Positions 1 through 12,700 of a DNA stretch of 64,000 nt are shown piece by piece. The notes beneath the pieces were generated by a model that was not told the origin of the DNA, did no database searches, and saw nothing but the letters and a program-made list of their open reading frames with translations. Within the stretch, counting starts at the first letter, position 1. Each line of letters starts with the position of its first letter. The stretch comes from Acestrorhynchus altus (lineage: Eukaryota > Chordata > Actinopteri > Characiformes > Acestrorhynchidae). The stretch lies in contig CM067508.1 in NCBI GenBank assembly GCA_034509495.1, positions 27,710,297 through 27,774,296 on the forward strand, given 5' to 3'. A program made the translations under genes and the position numbers.

Positions 1-168
1 TGGTCCACAAGAGAACTGAATGTGAAATACAGTGCCTTTTGTCCCCATTCACACTGTTACACACAACACATCTGTGACACATATGATGAAAATGATCAGA
101 TCTGGGCCACTTTGAGCCTGCTGAGTGAATGTAAGCATAACAAAATGTCTGACTCTTTATCTGTTTAC
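1..168 (-). other. bmal2 intron 9 (partial)
   Basis: Downstream flank of exon 9 on the minus strand, starting with the donor at 168-167. I see no exon here. Confidence 0.6.
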
Positions 169-409
169 CGTTGATCCACAAAGGTGAATTTGCCATCCAT
201 GGCACAGCGAGTGACAAACTCAGTGGGCTTGACTTTAACCTCTCCATTGGCCTGGGGGACAGTGTGGGGGTGCACGCGGCCGATGGCCACCAGGCAACTG
301 AAATGTGAGCTGTCTTTGTCAGTCTCGGCCTCGCCCTCTGTGCCGAGCTGACTGGTGGGCCAGGTGCGCATGTAGCCGGTGCAGTGAACCGTGCAATACC
401 GCTGAGATT
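169..409 (-). CDS. bmal2: bmal2 coding exon 9 (PAS linker, start of PAS-B)
   Basis: Acceptor ttgtcttag|AATCTC, donor CAACG|GTAAAC. Encodes RYCTVHCTGYMRTW, then FSCLVAIGRVHPHTVPQ, VKPTEFVTR and GKFTFVDQR, matching the BMAL2 region that enters PAS-B. It is the last exon visible; about 45% of the protein should lie left of position 1. Confidence 0.95.
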
Positions 410-3400
410 CTAAGACAAGAGAGTGAAAAATCTCACTGTGGGAACCACAAATGAAGCACTGTGTGGGGTTAAGCTGGTTGTCACAAGGGAATGTTTGGTG
501 GCGGATTCCTATAAGATAAAGAATTTATATAATTCCCCCAAATAAGCACAGGTTTCGTGAGACTGGGAAATTTCAGAGATTGGATGTTCAAGTCTTGGTG
601 TTGTATATTACCAGGTTTTAACCAGGGATTTCTGTGTATGGTGAATTTCAGAAGGTGATGATGCAAATTTGTACTACCTTTAATAATAAAAGTAGGTGGT
701 TCTATAAAAATCACCATAGATGAGCCATGTCTGTGACAGGGGTGTGAGAGCAAAGAATCTTTACTTGATGTTAAGATTAATTACCAATTTAAATGGTCTC
801 ATCTTTATTACAAACATGTTTTTGTGGATCCAAAGCATCCTCTTGTATGCAAATCACCTGATTAACCATTTGAAGTGGTATTATAAAGTGTACACTGAAA
901 ATCACAAAACTCATCAGTAATTACATAAATGATTGCTCTTCTCCAGGTTAAACTAATCCAGCTTCAACAGGGAGAGCATCTAAAAACACATAGTTATGAT
1001 CTGAACAGGCAAAATTAAGTACTTGACTCAAACTCCCAGTAAAAAACAGTTTCACAATAGCCAGAACTCTAGAGGAACTGTTAGCTGTAATTGTTATTCC
1101 TGGACCTTAAGGCATGGGTTTGTGCTACTTACCTTTCTTTTTGGAGGAGCCTGCCTGGAAGTCCTTCTCCTCTTTAACAGTGACTTTGTTGTACTTCATT
1201 CGACAGAAAAAGGATCGGCGAGCTCCTGAGCAGAGCCGAGCAGCTCCCACAGGCAAATCTGCCTGCACCTGCATTCCCGCTATAGAGATTTACAAACACA
1301 AAAGAAGATATTTTTAAATGTTAGTCAGAGAGACGCACACCTACACAGAGTAGCCTATAACAAACATAACATCAAATATCATGAAAGAGGGAGTTCTAGC
1401 TTTAAAGTGTTTACTTTTGGCGTCTATAAGGCGTTCCCGTGGGTAAAGTTCAGAGGCCGAGAGCTGCTCCTTTACTTTTCCAATGTCCTTGGGATGTACA
1501 AAGTCAAACAAGCTCTGTCCAATCAGCTCTGGCTAAGATGAAAAACAACAGGTACTGAGTCATTTACTTCTTAATGACTGGTATCTGCTAATTATTTGGC
1601 AGTTATAATCAAAGTAGGAAGTACTAATTCAATCATTTATTGAAATGTTATGTAATGAATATTTCTACCTAATGAATGATTAGAAATGCCCAAATTATTA
1701 TCAGATACTAAATTAGGAATCACTAAATAATAACCATTTACAGAATAATCAGTAGGTACTACTAAAACTAAGTAATTTAGTAGGTATTGAATAATTATCA
1801 TGGTCTAAATTTTTACTACTTTTGTACTTATTACAATTAGTAGATACTGAATAGGTAAAACTGAACGTGTTCAAATTTAAACTCAATAAGAAAGGCTGGG
1901 GTTAAAAACCTTTCTTCGAATTCTCTTAGAAGCTCAGATGCCCTATCACTCAAACTCTATTAAGGGGTTTAAAGCATTAAAATGATATATTTGACATTTT
2001 ATGTAAGAAGAAACATCTCACCCGACTATAGTTCAGTATCTTCGAGACAGACTCTGAAACAAAGACTATTTTCCCTCGGTCACAGCCAACCACAAAGAGA
2101 AATCCATCCGCAGCCTAGGCAACAAGATCACTGGAGGTCAATGGAATGAAAAGAAATACAGAAAGAGCAGCTCCAGTACTGAGAACACACCATATACACA
2201 GCTCGCTAAAAAAAGCACAGACACAGGGAAGAATGCTGATGAAACCGTTGTTCAAAACACTTCAGTCACTCCACTTGGCCCTGAATATACATTAGGCATC
2301 TGCCTAAACCGATCTTGGCACTCAGTTACTGTAAAGCCCCATGTGCTTTCATTCAGAGAAGTAGGCTTTACGCAGCCATACTGGACCAGCTGCGGTACAT
2401 ATTGCAGGATTACCCTGAGGACAAGGTGCTTGAGTTCATCATCAGGGAGGAATGAAGGCTTGTAATTGGCTTCTGCAAAGGAGCTGGTTGCACCTGGTGA
2501 AACAAGAAAATCAGCAGTCAGGGATTAATGCACTGCTGTTAGGTGATGATTTCTGAAACAGGTGTGTAGGTATGGGTGTGTAGATACGTGCCTTTGAGTG
2601 ATTTGAGGTGTTGAACAGCCATTCGCAGCACAGTGAGTTTGTCAAGCTTCCGAGACATTGGGTTACATGTGGGAATCATAGCTGACAGTTCATCTATCAG
2701 GTTATTCATCTTGTCCCTCCGCCTTTTCTCAATTTGGCTGTGAGGTTCTCTACAAGTAGACAAAGTGTTTAATATCAAACATACACACACAGACACAGTC
2801 AAAGAATCCTTTGCATGCTTCACATGATGAAAGATTTCTTCAGATTGATGGAGAATGCACTTTAGAGGGCTCCATGTGGTGTATATATGCTTAACATACT
2901 CTGCAGAGTTTGCTTTCTTTCTTGGCCTTTTTTTGGAGAATATGAATGATAACACAAAAACATTTTTCCACTCTTGGTTAGTGGTTGGGTTTAAATCAAA
3001 ATGACTCTTGCAGCTTTCATCCAGCTACTAACGGTTCTGGATTGTGAGTCATGGGGAAAGCAAAAGAAGTGTCAACGGATCTACGGGAAAAGGTAGTTGA
3101 TCTGTATAAAACAGGAAAGGGATACAAAAAGATATCCAAGGAATTGATGATGCCAGTCAGCAGTGTTCAAACTGTGATTAACAAATGGAAAATCAGGGGC
3201 TCTGTAAAAACCAAACCAGGTAGACCAACAACAAATTCTGGTCACAACTGCCAGGAAAATTGTTTGGGATGCAAAGAAAAATCTGCAAATAACATCAGTT
3301 GAAATACAGGACAAAGTGAAGCTTCTGGAGTGGCCATCTCAGTCTCCTGACTCAATATCATTGAGCCACTCTGGGGCGATCGCAAGTGCGTAGTTCATGC

Positions 3401-3682
3401 AAGACAGCCCAGGAATTTACAGGAACTGGAGGCTGTTTTTGCCAAGAAGAATGAGCAGCTTTACCATCTGAGAAAATAAAGCGCCTCATCCACAGCTACC
3501 ACAAAAGACTTCAATCGGTCATTGACGTTAGAGGAGGCAATAAACGGTTTTAAAAACTGGGGTATGTGAACTTTTGATCAGGGTCTTTTGGATGATTTTG
3601 TTTGTCATTATAATTTAAAAAGAGAAAAAACAGTCCTTTAACAATAAATTGTTAACCACTTACCATGAGTGGGGAAAAAAGG

Positions 3683-3720
<38 letters not shown>

Positions 3721-3735
3721 ATACATACATATACC

Positions 3736-3794
<59 letters not shown>

Positions 3795-6700
3795 CACTGA
3801 AACAGGTTCTTACATTGTAATAAGCTTGACATTGGAAAAAATAGTGCCATATAAAACGCTCTACAGCACATTCTCCATCAATCAATCCTTTCATAATGGA
3901 AGAACCTTTAATTCAGGCAAAGGGTTCTTTCAGTGCCATTTTGTTTACTAAAGAACCCTTGAAGAACCATCCTTTTTGTGTGTGTATGTATTATTTATAT
4001 ATACAGACACAGCAGTTTTGTGGTCAAAATATACAATTTGTGCTTAAATTTTTGCACAGACCACATTGATGGTTTTATGTTACAAAAGACATAGTAACGG
4101 TGCACAAAGATTTGTTGAAAATATTATGGTTAATTAGGTACAAGCTGTTACCATTACTACTACACACAGCTCTGAATCTTCTGACTCTTTGCATCACCAT
4201 GTCCAATTACATCCAATTAGAAACCAAACACAGTACGCTGGGAAAATGTGGAATTTTTTCTGAGTACCTGAAACACTTAATTTTAACATGCTGGTCATCT
4301 CCTTCTGACCTGTAGGCAACAACAAGAAGAAACACTTCAGTAAATTCAACAATGTGAGACAAAAGTATTGGGACACATCAGTAACAAAAGAATTAGTGAG
4401 GTCAGGATGCTGGATGATCACCACGCGACCTCATCCCCATCTCCAGTGAAACACAGGTCAAACAATACTGGGGGCTTAATACCCCTCTAGCCCATGTCAA
4501 TAGGTTCATATTTATCTGCTCCAGTTGCAATATTTCTCTACAGGGACCAGATCAGCTGTGTATGTGTGCATTTGTACATGTGCGTCAGCAGTGGGCGCAA
4601 CTTAATGTAGCTGAACGCATTCATTAGAAGGGGTGTCCACAAGCATTTGGACATATGGTGTGTTGTGAACATCACAGACACAGTACCTTTCTTGTTCATC
4701 CTCCATATCTTCATCCAGCATTGATGCAGATTTTGTTTCCCTAGGGGAAAAAAAAAGTGGTTTGGTGATTAACAAACCCGAAAACACGGCTAGCCTTCAC
4801 TCTCAGAGCACTTATACAAGCCACACACATTTCTCAGCATTCAGCTCTGCTCTGCTCCAGTTCAGAAAACCAGGACAGGGAAAAGGCCAAAGAAGAGGAT
4901 TGTAGCCATACAGAAATGCAGAGACTCTTACGCATAATAATAAACTGCATTCTGATTCAGGCCATACTGTCACCAACACAAACCAGGGCACTCTCATTCT
5001 CACCTCCACAAGTAAACAAACCACACACTCGCACTCCATAAACACTCACTTGTTGTCTGTGCTGCCCTTGCGTTTCCTCGGCAGCTCCATGCCAGAGGCC
5101 ATGCCGGCGGCTGAAGGGGGGGTCACCAGACTCGAAATAGAGACAGAGTGGCTCTGGAGTCTCTCCTCCAATGCATCCCCTGAGAAACACACACACAGTT
5201 ATAGACACTCAAAGAGAGCATTTACATCTTAATGACGTTGGTGTTTAAATTGCTTAGACGTTCAACAGAATAAGCTCTAATGCATTGCTGTATAAAGTGA
5301 AGCTAAAGTAGGTTTTAGCAATATTTCATCGGCTCACACTACTTGGTTCTTTAAAACAAACAGCTCTGGGGATGTAAAAGCTGTGTGTGCAAAAAGTTAC
5401 GCACTGGTTCAGTCAAACAACAAAGGACATGCTGAAGGAAACTGAAATTGCGCCTGTTCTTGCTAGTGGAACTAGGGCATGACTGAAATTATTTTATAAC
5501 CATCTCAAAATTACACACTCATTTGGAGTTCTAAATAGCAGATAAACAATTACTCATGAATGGCCACAGAAGCTTTAACACCCAGAAACCCAGTTCTGAA
5601 GGTGGACCTTAAAAGGTGAGCCCTGAATACAGAAGATGTTCATATAAGGACTCATCACTTCACACGCTTACACCCCGCAGCCGCAACCAGGTTACCTATC
5701 TGGGTTCGGAAGCCTGTCATCACACTATGGTCTCAGCTCTTAGCTCCTCCTCTACTCGGCTCTCCACCACCTCCATTCATACTCTAATGTACACACTATA
5801 GAGGAGGCATAACATTTACTGTGCATAAAGAAGCAATGACCAAATTTCACTGTTTACATGTAGAAAAAAAAGATGAATGAATGATGGAAGGATTTCATGG
5901 GGATGTCCTGATTTTTCCACATTGTATTTTTCACATTATATATCGTTTGATATATTGTACATTGCCATTCAGCTGAAATATATGGATTAAAAAAAAGACT
6001 TTGATGATATCACCCAGCCCTATTGGCCAGTGGGCTGCATTCCTGACAGGACGTCTACAGTAAATGAAGGATCTTGCTCTGCTTTAACAAATTCTGAACC
6101 TCTTCTGAATTTAAGTCAAATTATATCACATCTCAATATTATTATTCAGCCACAGATTTAATAAAAGACAGGGTTGTGAAATACTTGATTATACTGATTG
6201 AAAGTCATCTTAACATGAAAAACAAGAAATTGCAGCACTACTTAATTTTTTCTGTGTTTCTGAAATCAAAACAAGGCTGGTCCCGTAGGGCTGTGCAAAC
6301 TCTTTCTACCTTTTCTGTACTTATGCTGCAGCTGGAACCTTAATTTCCCTGAGGGAACCCACCCAAAAAAGTTCTATCCTATCCTATCCTATCCTAATAT
6401 CTCACACATGCATCGCAATGTGTGCATGTGCAGGACATGCAATGTCACTTAAGGCAGTGTTTCTCAACCCTGGTCTTGGAGGCACCTTTACACTGCATAT
6501 TTCAGAGCTCCACACTTGATTCAACTAATCAGCTCATTAACCAGCACTTCAGACTTGCAGGGGTTGTGCTGAAGCTAAAACGGGCAGGGGTGTCTACTGG
6601 ACCAGGGTTGAGAAACGCTGATGTAAGTTAAAACATACACGTCATGCTACAATTTCACTGACTCAAAGGAAATTTGCACTGTTCTCATTTTCCATTAGAT

Positions 6701-9700
6701 CAACCAGATGCAGATTACACCAGCCAAATATTAATTATTTTACTCTAAATTGCATCATACCATGTTGGATCACCCAATTTGGCAATTCAATTAAATAAAA
6801 CTTGTCATTTAACCATAAAACTTTCTTTCAGATGCCTTTTTCTTTGCCAATGGGGTCAGGTGCAAACAATGGTCCAGCTTGAAGGTATTGATTTTTGTGC
6901 ACAAGCATCGTTTCTTGAATGGCAGGCTCTCAGTCTATATGAAATCTGTTTCACAGTAGCTGGTGACATTGGTGCACCAACAGCAGACCTGTGCCTTGTT
7001 TGTTCTTGGGTTGCTCCTAACTATCAGATCCAGGTTCCTTTTAACCGAGGGTGACAATTTGCATCTTTTTCCAGACTGTATTTCCAAACAGCTGTTTGAA
7101 CTGATGTTCTTGCAGTTTAGAAGAGAGGTTTTTGACTTGTAAACCTGTCATCCTTCTCAGATTCGCAATGAGCTCCTTGAACAATCCAGCTTGGAAAACA
7201 GAAATTCACTTGTTTTCCAACTGAGTTAAATCCCAGTTTAAATGCTGAATGAGCTTCCAGTGCATGTTTCCTGCTCTGCCCAACCTGCATGCCGACTCTG
7301 ACTCTGATCAGCGAGAGGGGATGTGGCTGATGACATCACTGTTCCAGATATTGGGTTATAGAGAAAAATCAGAAGGAAGGGGATGTTTGCTCAGAGAGTT
7401 CAAATCTAATAAATAAAATAAATACAGATATATACATATAATACATACAGGATATTCAGATTGTTTTATTATTTGGACTTCTGTCAAGTATTTTGAAGAA
7501 ATTATTATAAATATCATTGCCAATCTAAAAACCAAATTACTCAAATAACTTACTGCATCTTGAGCTCTATAGACTCTGTGTAATCAATTTCCAATTACTG
7601 ACATGTAAAGGGTTTTTCTTGTCCATACAAGCAATAACACAAAAGCATTTCTTTTTCAAAACATCATTCTTTTAGTATTACGCAATGAGATGCTGAAAAA
7701 ACAACAAAAATATTCCACAAAATTGGCCATAAAGGTAATAATCTAAGTTGGCGTGTGTATGTTTTAGACCCTTTATGGATAATATTGACTGTTTTGACAA
7801 ACAACAATATGTAGATAAAAAATAAAAGAAGGTACTTTTACTTGCTAGGCCAATGCAGCTTTGAAGGAAATGAAAAGCGTCCTCTTCACAAGTTTAAGCC
7901 TCTCTGAAAGGTTTATAATAATAATAATAATAATATTTCTTATAAACCCACACATCATGCCAAGCATGTTGCTCACGTTACTTCCATTCAGTAAAACACT
8001 CTGATCCAACAATCCCATTCACCAATAATGCGAATCACCTTGTCTGTGTGTGGCCAGGCAACACCTGTTGTTCTAAGCCTCTAAGCATGTTGATTTGCCC
8101 CTGAACCACTCCTACACATCTCCTGGGTACTGTGTGTATGTCTCTGTGTGTGCGTGTGTGTATAAGACAGAGTGGCCAAGCTCATGAGACAATGCAGCAG
8201 GCCAGGCCAAGCTCATGTCCCTGACTCCTATATTTAAAACTGTTCCACAGGCCCAGTGACCTAAATAGTCATTAACAGATCAGCAACAACCTGATTTTTA
8301 ATCCTGGGCTCTGGAGTGAAGATGTGTAGCAGGATTATTGGGCTTTACAAGGGGATGTTGTGGACACACCTTGCCATGATCTACCTCTCCCTCTCTGCCC
8401 ATTTAACACAGTCACTTGCACACATATGACCTGCATTTCAACACTGGTGCATGATGATAACCATGTGACGTCATTCAGAAAAGAGAGAGAGAGAGAGTCA
8501 GAGCGAGAGAGAACGTTGTGCTGATAACTGGGTGAACAAAGAGCAGAGATATTTTTCCAGGAAATGGCAAACAAACAATATCAACAATTCAAACAAACCA
8601 ATCGTGGTCCTGGAGTGCCATATTCCTGCACATTTTGGTGCCTTTCCTGCTCAAGAACACTGGATTCAACTCGGCCGTTAACTGCCAGGTTTACTACATC
8701 CGATAGAGTAATCAGCAAACTGTAAATTTGGCACTCCAGGAGCAGGATAAACACACGTTTGTTCATTAAACTGGATTTATCTTATTGTTTAAATACATAA
8801 ACGTATGAAAGAAATCAACAAATAAGATAAAAGAAGACAGAAAAAACACGTTTAAAGTTAATATAAAGTCACTGCAAGATTTCTATTTTAGTCTAATTAT
8901 CATTAAAATCTGAGACACTTCCAGGAAAATTCCATAATGATTTAATATTAAAAATGCCAAAACTGACTGTGACAATTTACAGTATTTTCCAGGGTTGGAT
9001 AGCATTCACGTTTGAACTGATACTTGCACCAATATCTGGAATTCATTACCTTTCCCAATACAGTACTTGTTCTCTGAAAAAGCAACCAAACTTTTATTTT
9101 GAACATTTTACTTTTTGACTTCAGATATGTGGCCATGTCTGATGTATTACCACTGCTCTATGAAAGACCAATCACATTTGCATTATGAGTGGTGTTTGCT
9201 ACCATCGGGTTAGTGGTGTAAAGTCTGTTTCTCCAAGAGCCTGGTAAGTTTTACACATTTTATAGTAACTTTACCATAAATGTATGGCAAGATATGGCAA
9301 AACGGGGAAGAGTGATGACATTTTCTATTCAAATGCACTGCAAAATCGGTGGTTCAGCCAAGTTTGGGATGAAGAAACCTCTGAGCTTTATTACGATGCT
9401 TGTTCCACAGCAGATGCAACACAAGTATTGTTTGTATTGCACTAGAAATCAAGCGACAAATGTCTGTGTATTGTTTGAATGAACAATGTGAAAACTACCA
9501 CAGTAACATCACTGTATTCCAAATTATGACAGTTAACCCTCAATTCACTGCGTGCATCATCAGCAGTAGCTGCAGTCAGTTGTCAGTTGCAAGGAAAGTG
9601 ACTTTCAGGCTTTTAAATATGGTTTACTTTCAGCTTTAAGAAATCGTGTTTGAAAGGTGTCTGCTCATGTTAGAAATGTTCCCAGGTTTGCATTTCGCAG

Positions 9701-12700
9701 AGCGCTTGGTGTCAAGTTTTGAAAAGTGCAACCCTGTAATGTAGCCCTGACTGTGTTATGCTTGCATCAAAATTTGGCACAGACTGATTTAACATGAATC
9801 AGTATCAATGTAATTCAGTCAGTACTCAACTCCTGTATTTGGACATTACATTTTTTTGGTAATTTGCATCCATACACTAAGTGGATTTAAGAGCACAGAT
9901 TATTGTAATGTGAGCTTAAAAGATACAGTACAAAAAAACAGTGACAAGAAAAGGTGTAATTTAATAGACACCAATACTGCTCACGTAATAATTCGTAAGC
10001 TTTTACATAACACACAATTTGCCTACAGCACTGGTTTTATACATAATTGAAATATGCTAACTGTACAAATAATTTGAACCTGTCTTAAAACAGGGGTTGG
10101 TTTCCTGGACAGGGTTTATTTTAAACCTACAAAAGAACTTGTCATACAAACCCACATATCCATAGCCATCTATCTAGTTAATAATATGATATGAACTTTG
10201 AACGCCACTCCTCCTGCCACTTTTAATAACTCTCTTGCTAGTTTTTAGTGCAACAATGTTAACTTTTTATGGAAGTTAGTGTAAAATAAGAGTAATTAGA
10301 AGTCATTTTAGAGCATTTCTATTGGTCTGTTGATCGAGAATTATTTACAGTGTACAGAGCAGCTACAGCTATGGGGAAAACTGAAAACAAACAAAAATGG
10401 AGATACATGGTTTTCACTGGATGATCATCATTTGCTCAAAACTGAACAGAGAAATCGACCAATTTCTTACTGCTTTCCACTTCTCCACTTCATGTACAGC
10501 TTTTTATTCATTTATTCATTCGTTCATTTATTTTTCAAAAGGGAGACATTTTCTATATTTAACTACAGTCAAATGTTTGTTGAACCAAAACAGTTTTCAT
10601 TCCTTTAGGGGCCTGAATGATACAAATAATAATAAGACAACAACTTGTGAATACTGTAAACTTGGATCCAGTAAAATGATATGTTCTGAGATCATATCAT
10701 CATACCATGAAGACCTCAGTAACGTGAGCTTTTTTTGGCAGAGGGGCGTGCATTAAGGATACACATTGCACCTTTCCACACAAACATTTTTGCCTTTAAA
10801 CATGTAAATCTATTCTTTCTTTGATATATCTTCTGTAAATCTTAGACACATAAATGAAGTAAAACGTTACTGTATGACATTAATAATTAATTTCAAAACT
10901 GCAGGAAACAAATTCTGTGCTCTAAATGTCTCAATATAGATTTTGGTGAGCTTGATAGATATGTTGACCCTTCTGCAAATCAAAGACTGGCCAAAGTCTA
11001 AACCCAATGACATTAACGACTGCTCAGTGTCCTTGGCTCAGCCTGTGCCGCTTTTAGTGACCGTCTGCATGTGGTTCTTCTGTTTTCAGTAAGTGAAAAG
11101 CTGCTCATTTGGGCTGAGGACAGATGAGAAAGAACCTTCTATTTTTTTTTTGCTTTGCTTTGCTTTAAGCAGCTCTTGGGCTGCTACTGCAGTCAGTTTT
11201 GGGTGTCTAACCATCTGCAAAGCGAACAGCCACCCAATCCGTTCTGAGGCTTCTGAATTTGCTGCATTGCATAGCAGAAAGAAGATCATTAGAATTCATC
11301 CTGCTTGTTCGATCAACAGTCACTTCATCGATTAAGACCATTGACCCAGTTTCAGTGTCAGCCATACAAACTCATAACACTGACTCCATCATGTTTGACG
11401 GATGCTGTGGTGTGCTTCAGATCCTGAACCTGGAGCTATGTTACTCACTCTTGTGCTAAGACCCAGTGTCTAGTCAGACTACACCTGTAATCATTTACAT
11501 ATCTGCCCGCAGTGTTATGCTGTCCAGTGAGTGTAGTTTCATGAAGGAGTCCCTTGTTGGCTGACTAATGACCATCTCCGTGAGTGTTCCTGACTTCCTG
11601 AAAGGTTCTTTTCCACTATTACTTTTTTTCCCACTCATCTGTTTTAGTAGGTGTTGCTGAGCATGCAAGTGCATTCCGTCTTTGTCGGAGTGTACCAAAT
11701 GGTTAAAATGGCAACTCTTCATAAATGTGAGCTAAGAAGAAAAGTAGTGGACGACAGCAGTGAAAGTGGTTTTCAGTAGTGTGATTGGGGAGGGGTGTCT
11801 ATTCAAACTAAATTAGACGGCACATATTGTGACCACACTCTGGTTTACAGAAATGGGTGAACACGGCCACGGGAGGACATAGACCCAGCATCAAATGAAA
11901 ATAAGCTTAATGCAACAGTTAGATCAAGAACTCAATGATGTAGTGGCTGAACAACGTGTCCTTTTCACATGGCAGTTTAGGAAAATCTGACTTGGGCAAC
12001 TGCTGTGTTAATGTAGCCAAATACATGGTTACAGACTGATTAAATCATATTGGCCATTTTACTTTAACACCAGACGTACAGACAAAAAAACAGCACAGAA
12101 CTTTGTACAGTGTGTCTGTTAATGCAACCAGCGGCACAACATCACATGACAGTCAAAACATCTAAATATAACTGTTTTAAGAAATGATTAATAATAGTAT
12201 GATTAATTAACTAGCTGCCAGACAGATCGTCTAGAATGCAGGATCGGTAGACGGCCTCTACTAGCCAAGGCTGTCAATCACTTCAATCCTAAGTTTTAAA
12301 AACTGATTCCTGGGAAAACACAAGGAAATTTATGTTGGAATTACACACTAGAGATGGAAGTAAAAGGAGCAAAATTAGGCTGAAAAGGGGCTATTCTGTC
12401 ATAGAACTGTATTCCGCACACTATTTTGGTATTTTCTGCATTTCTGTGGATGTTATGGAAATACCAGAAGTCATACAGACTGTAAATGATTGGTTGAGCT
12501 CTGGAATAGTTGCCTAGCAACCAAAATAAAGAAATCAAAATGCCGTTTGGACCAATAGTTTTAAAAAATAACTCAAAGATAGTGGCTGCTTCCAAGAAAG
12601 TCTCAGAAAAAAGTCTCAGGATAGTGTTGGATGCAATTCATGAGATTGATGCGAGTCTCCTACTGGGATGCAGCAGCCAGCATTCCAATGCTGCACTAGT

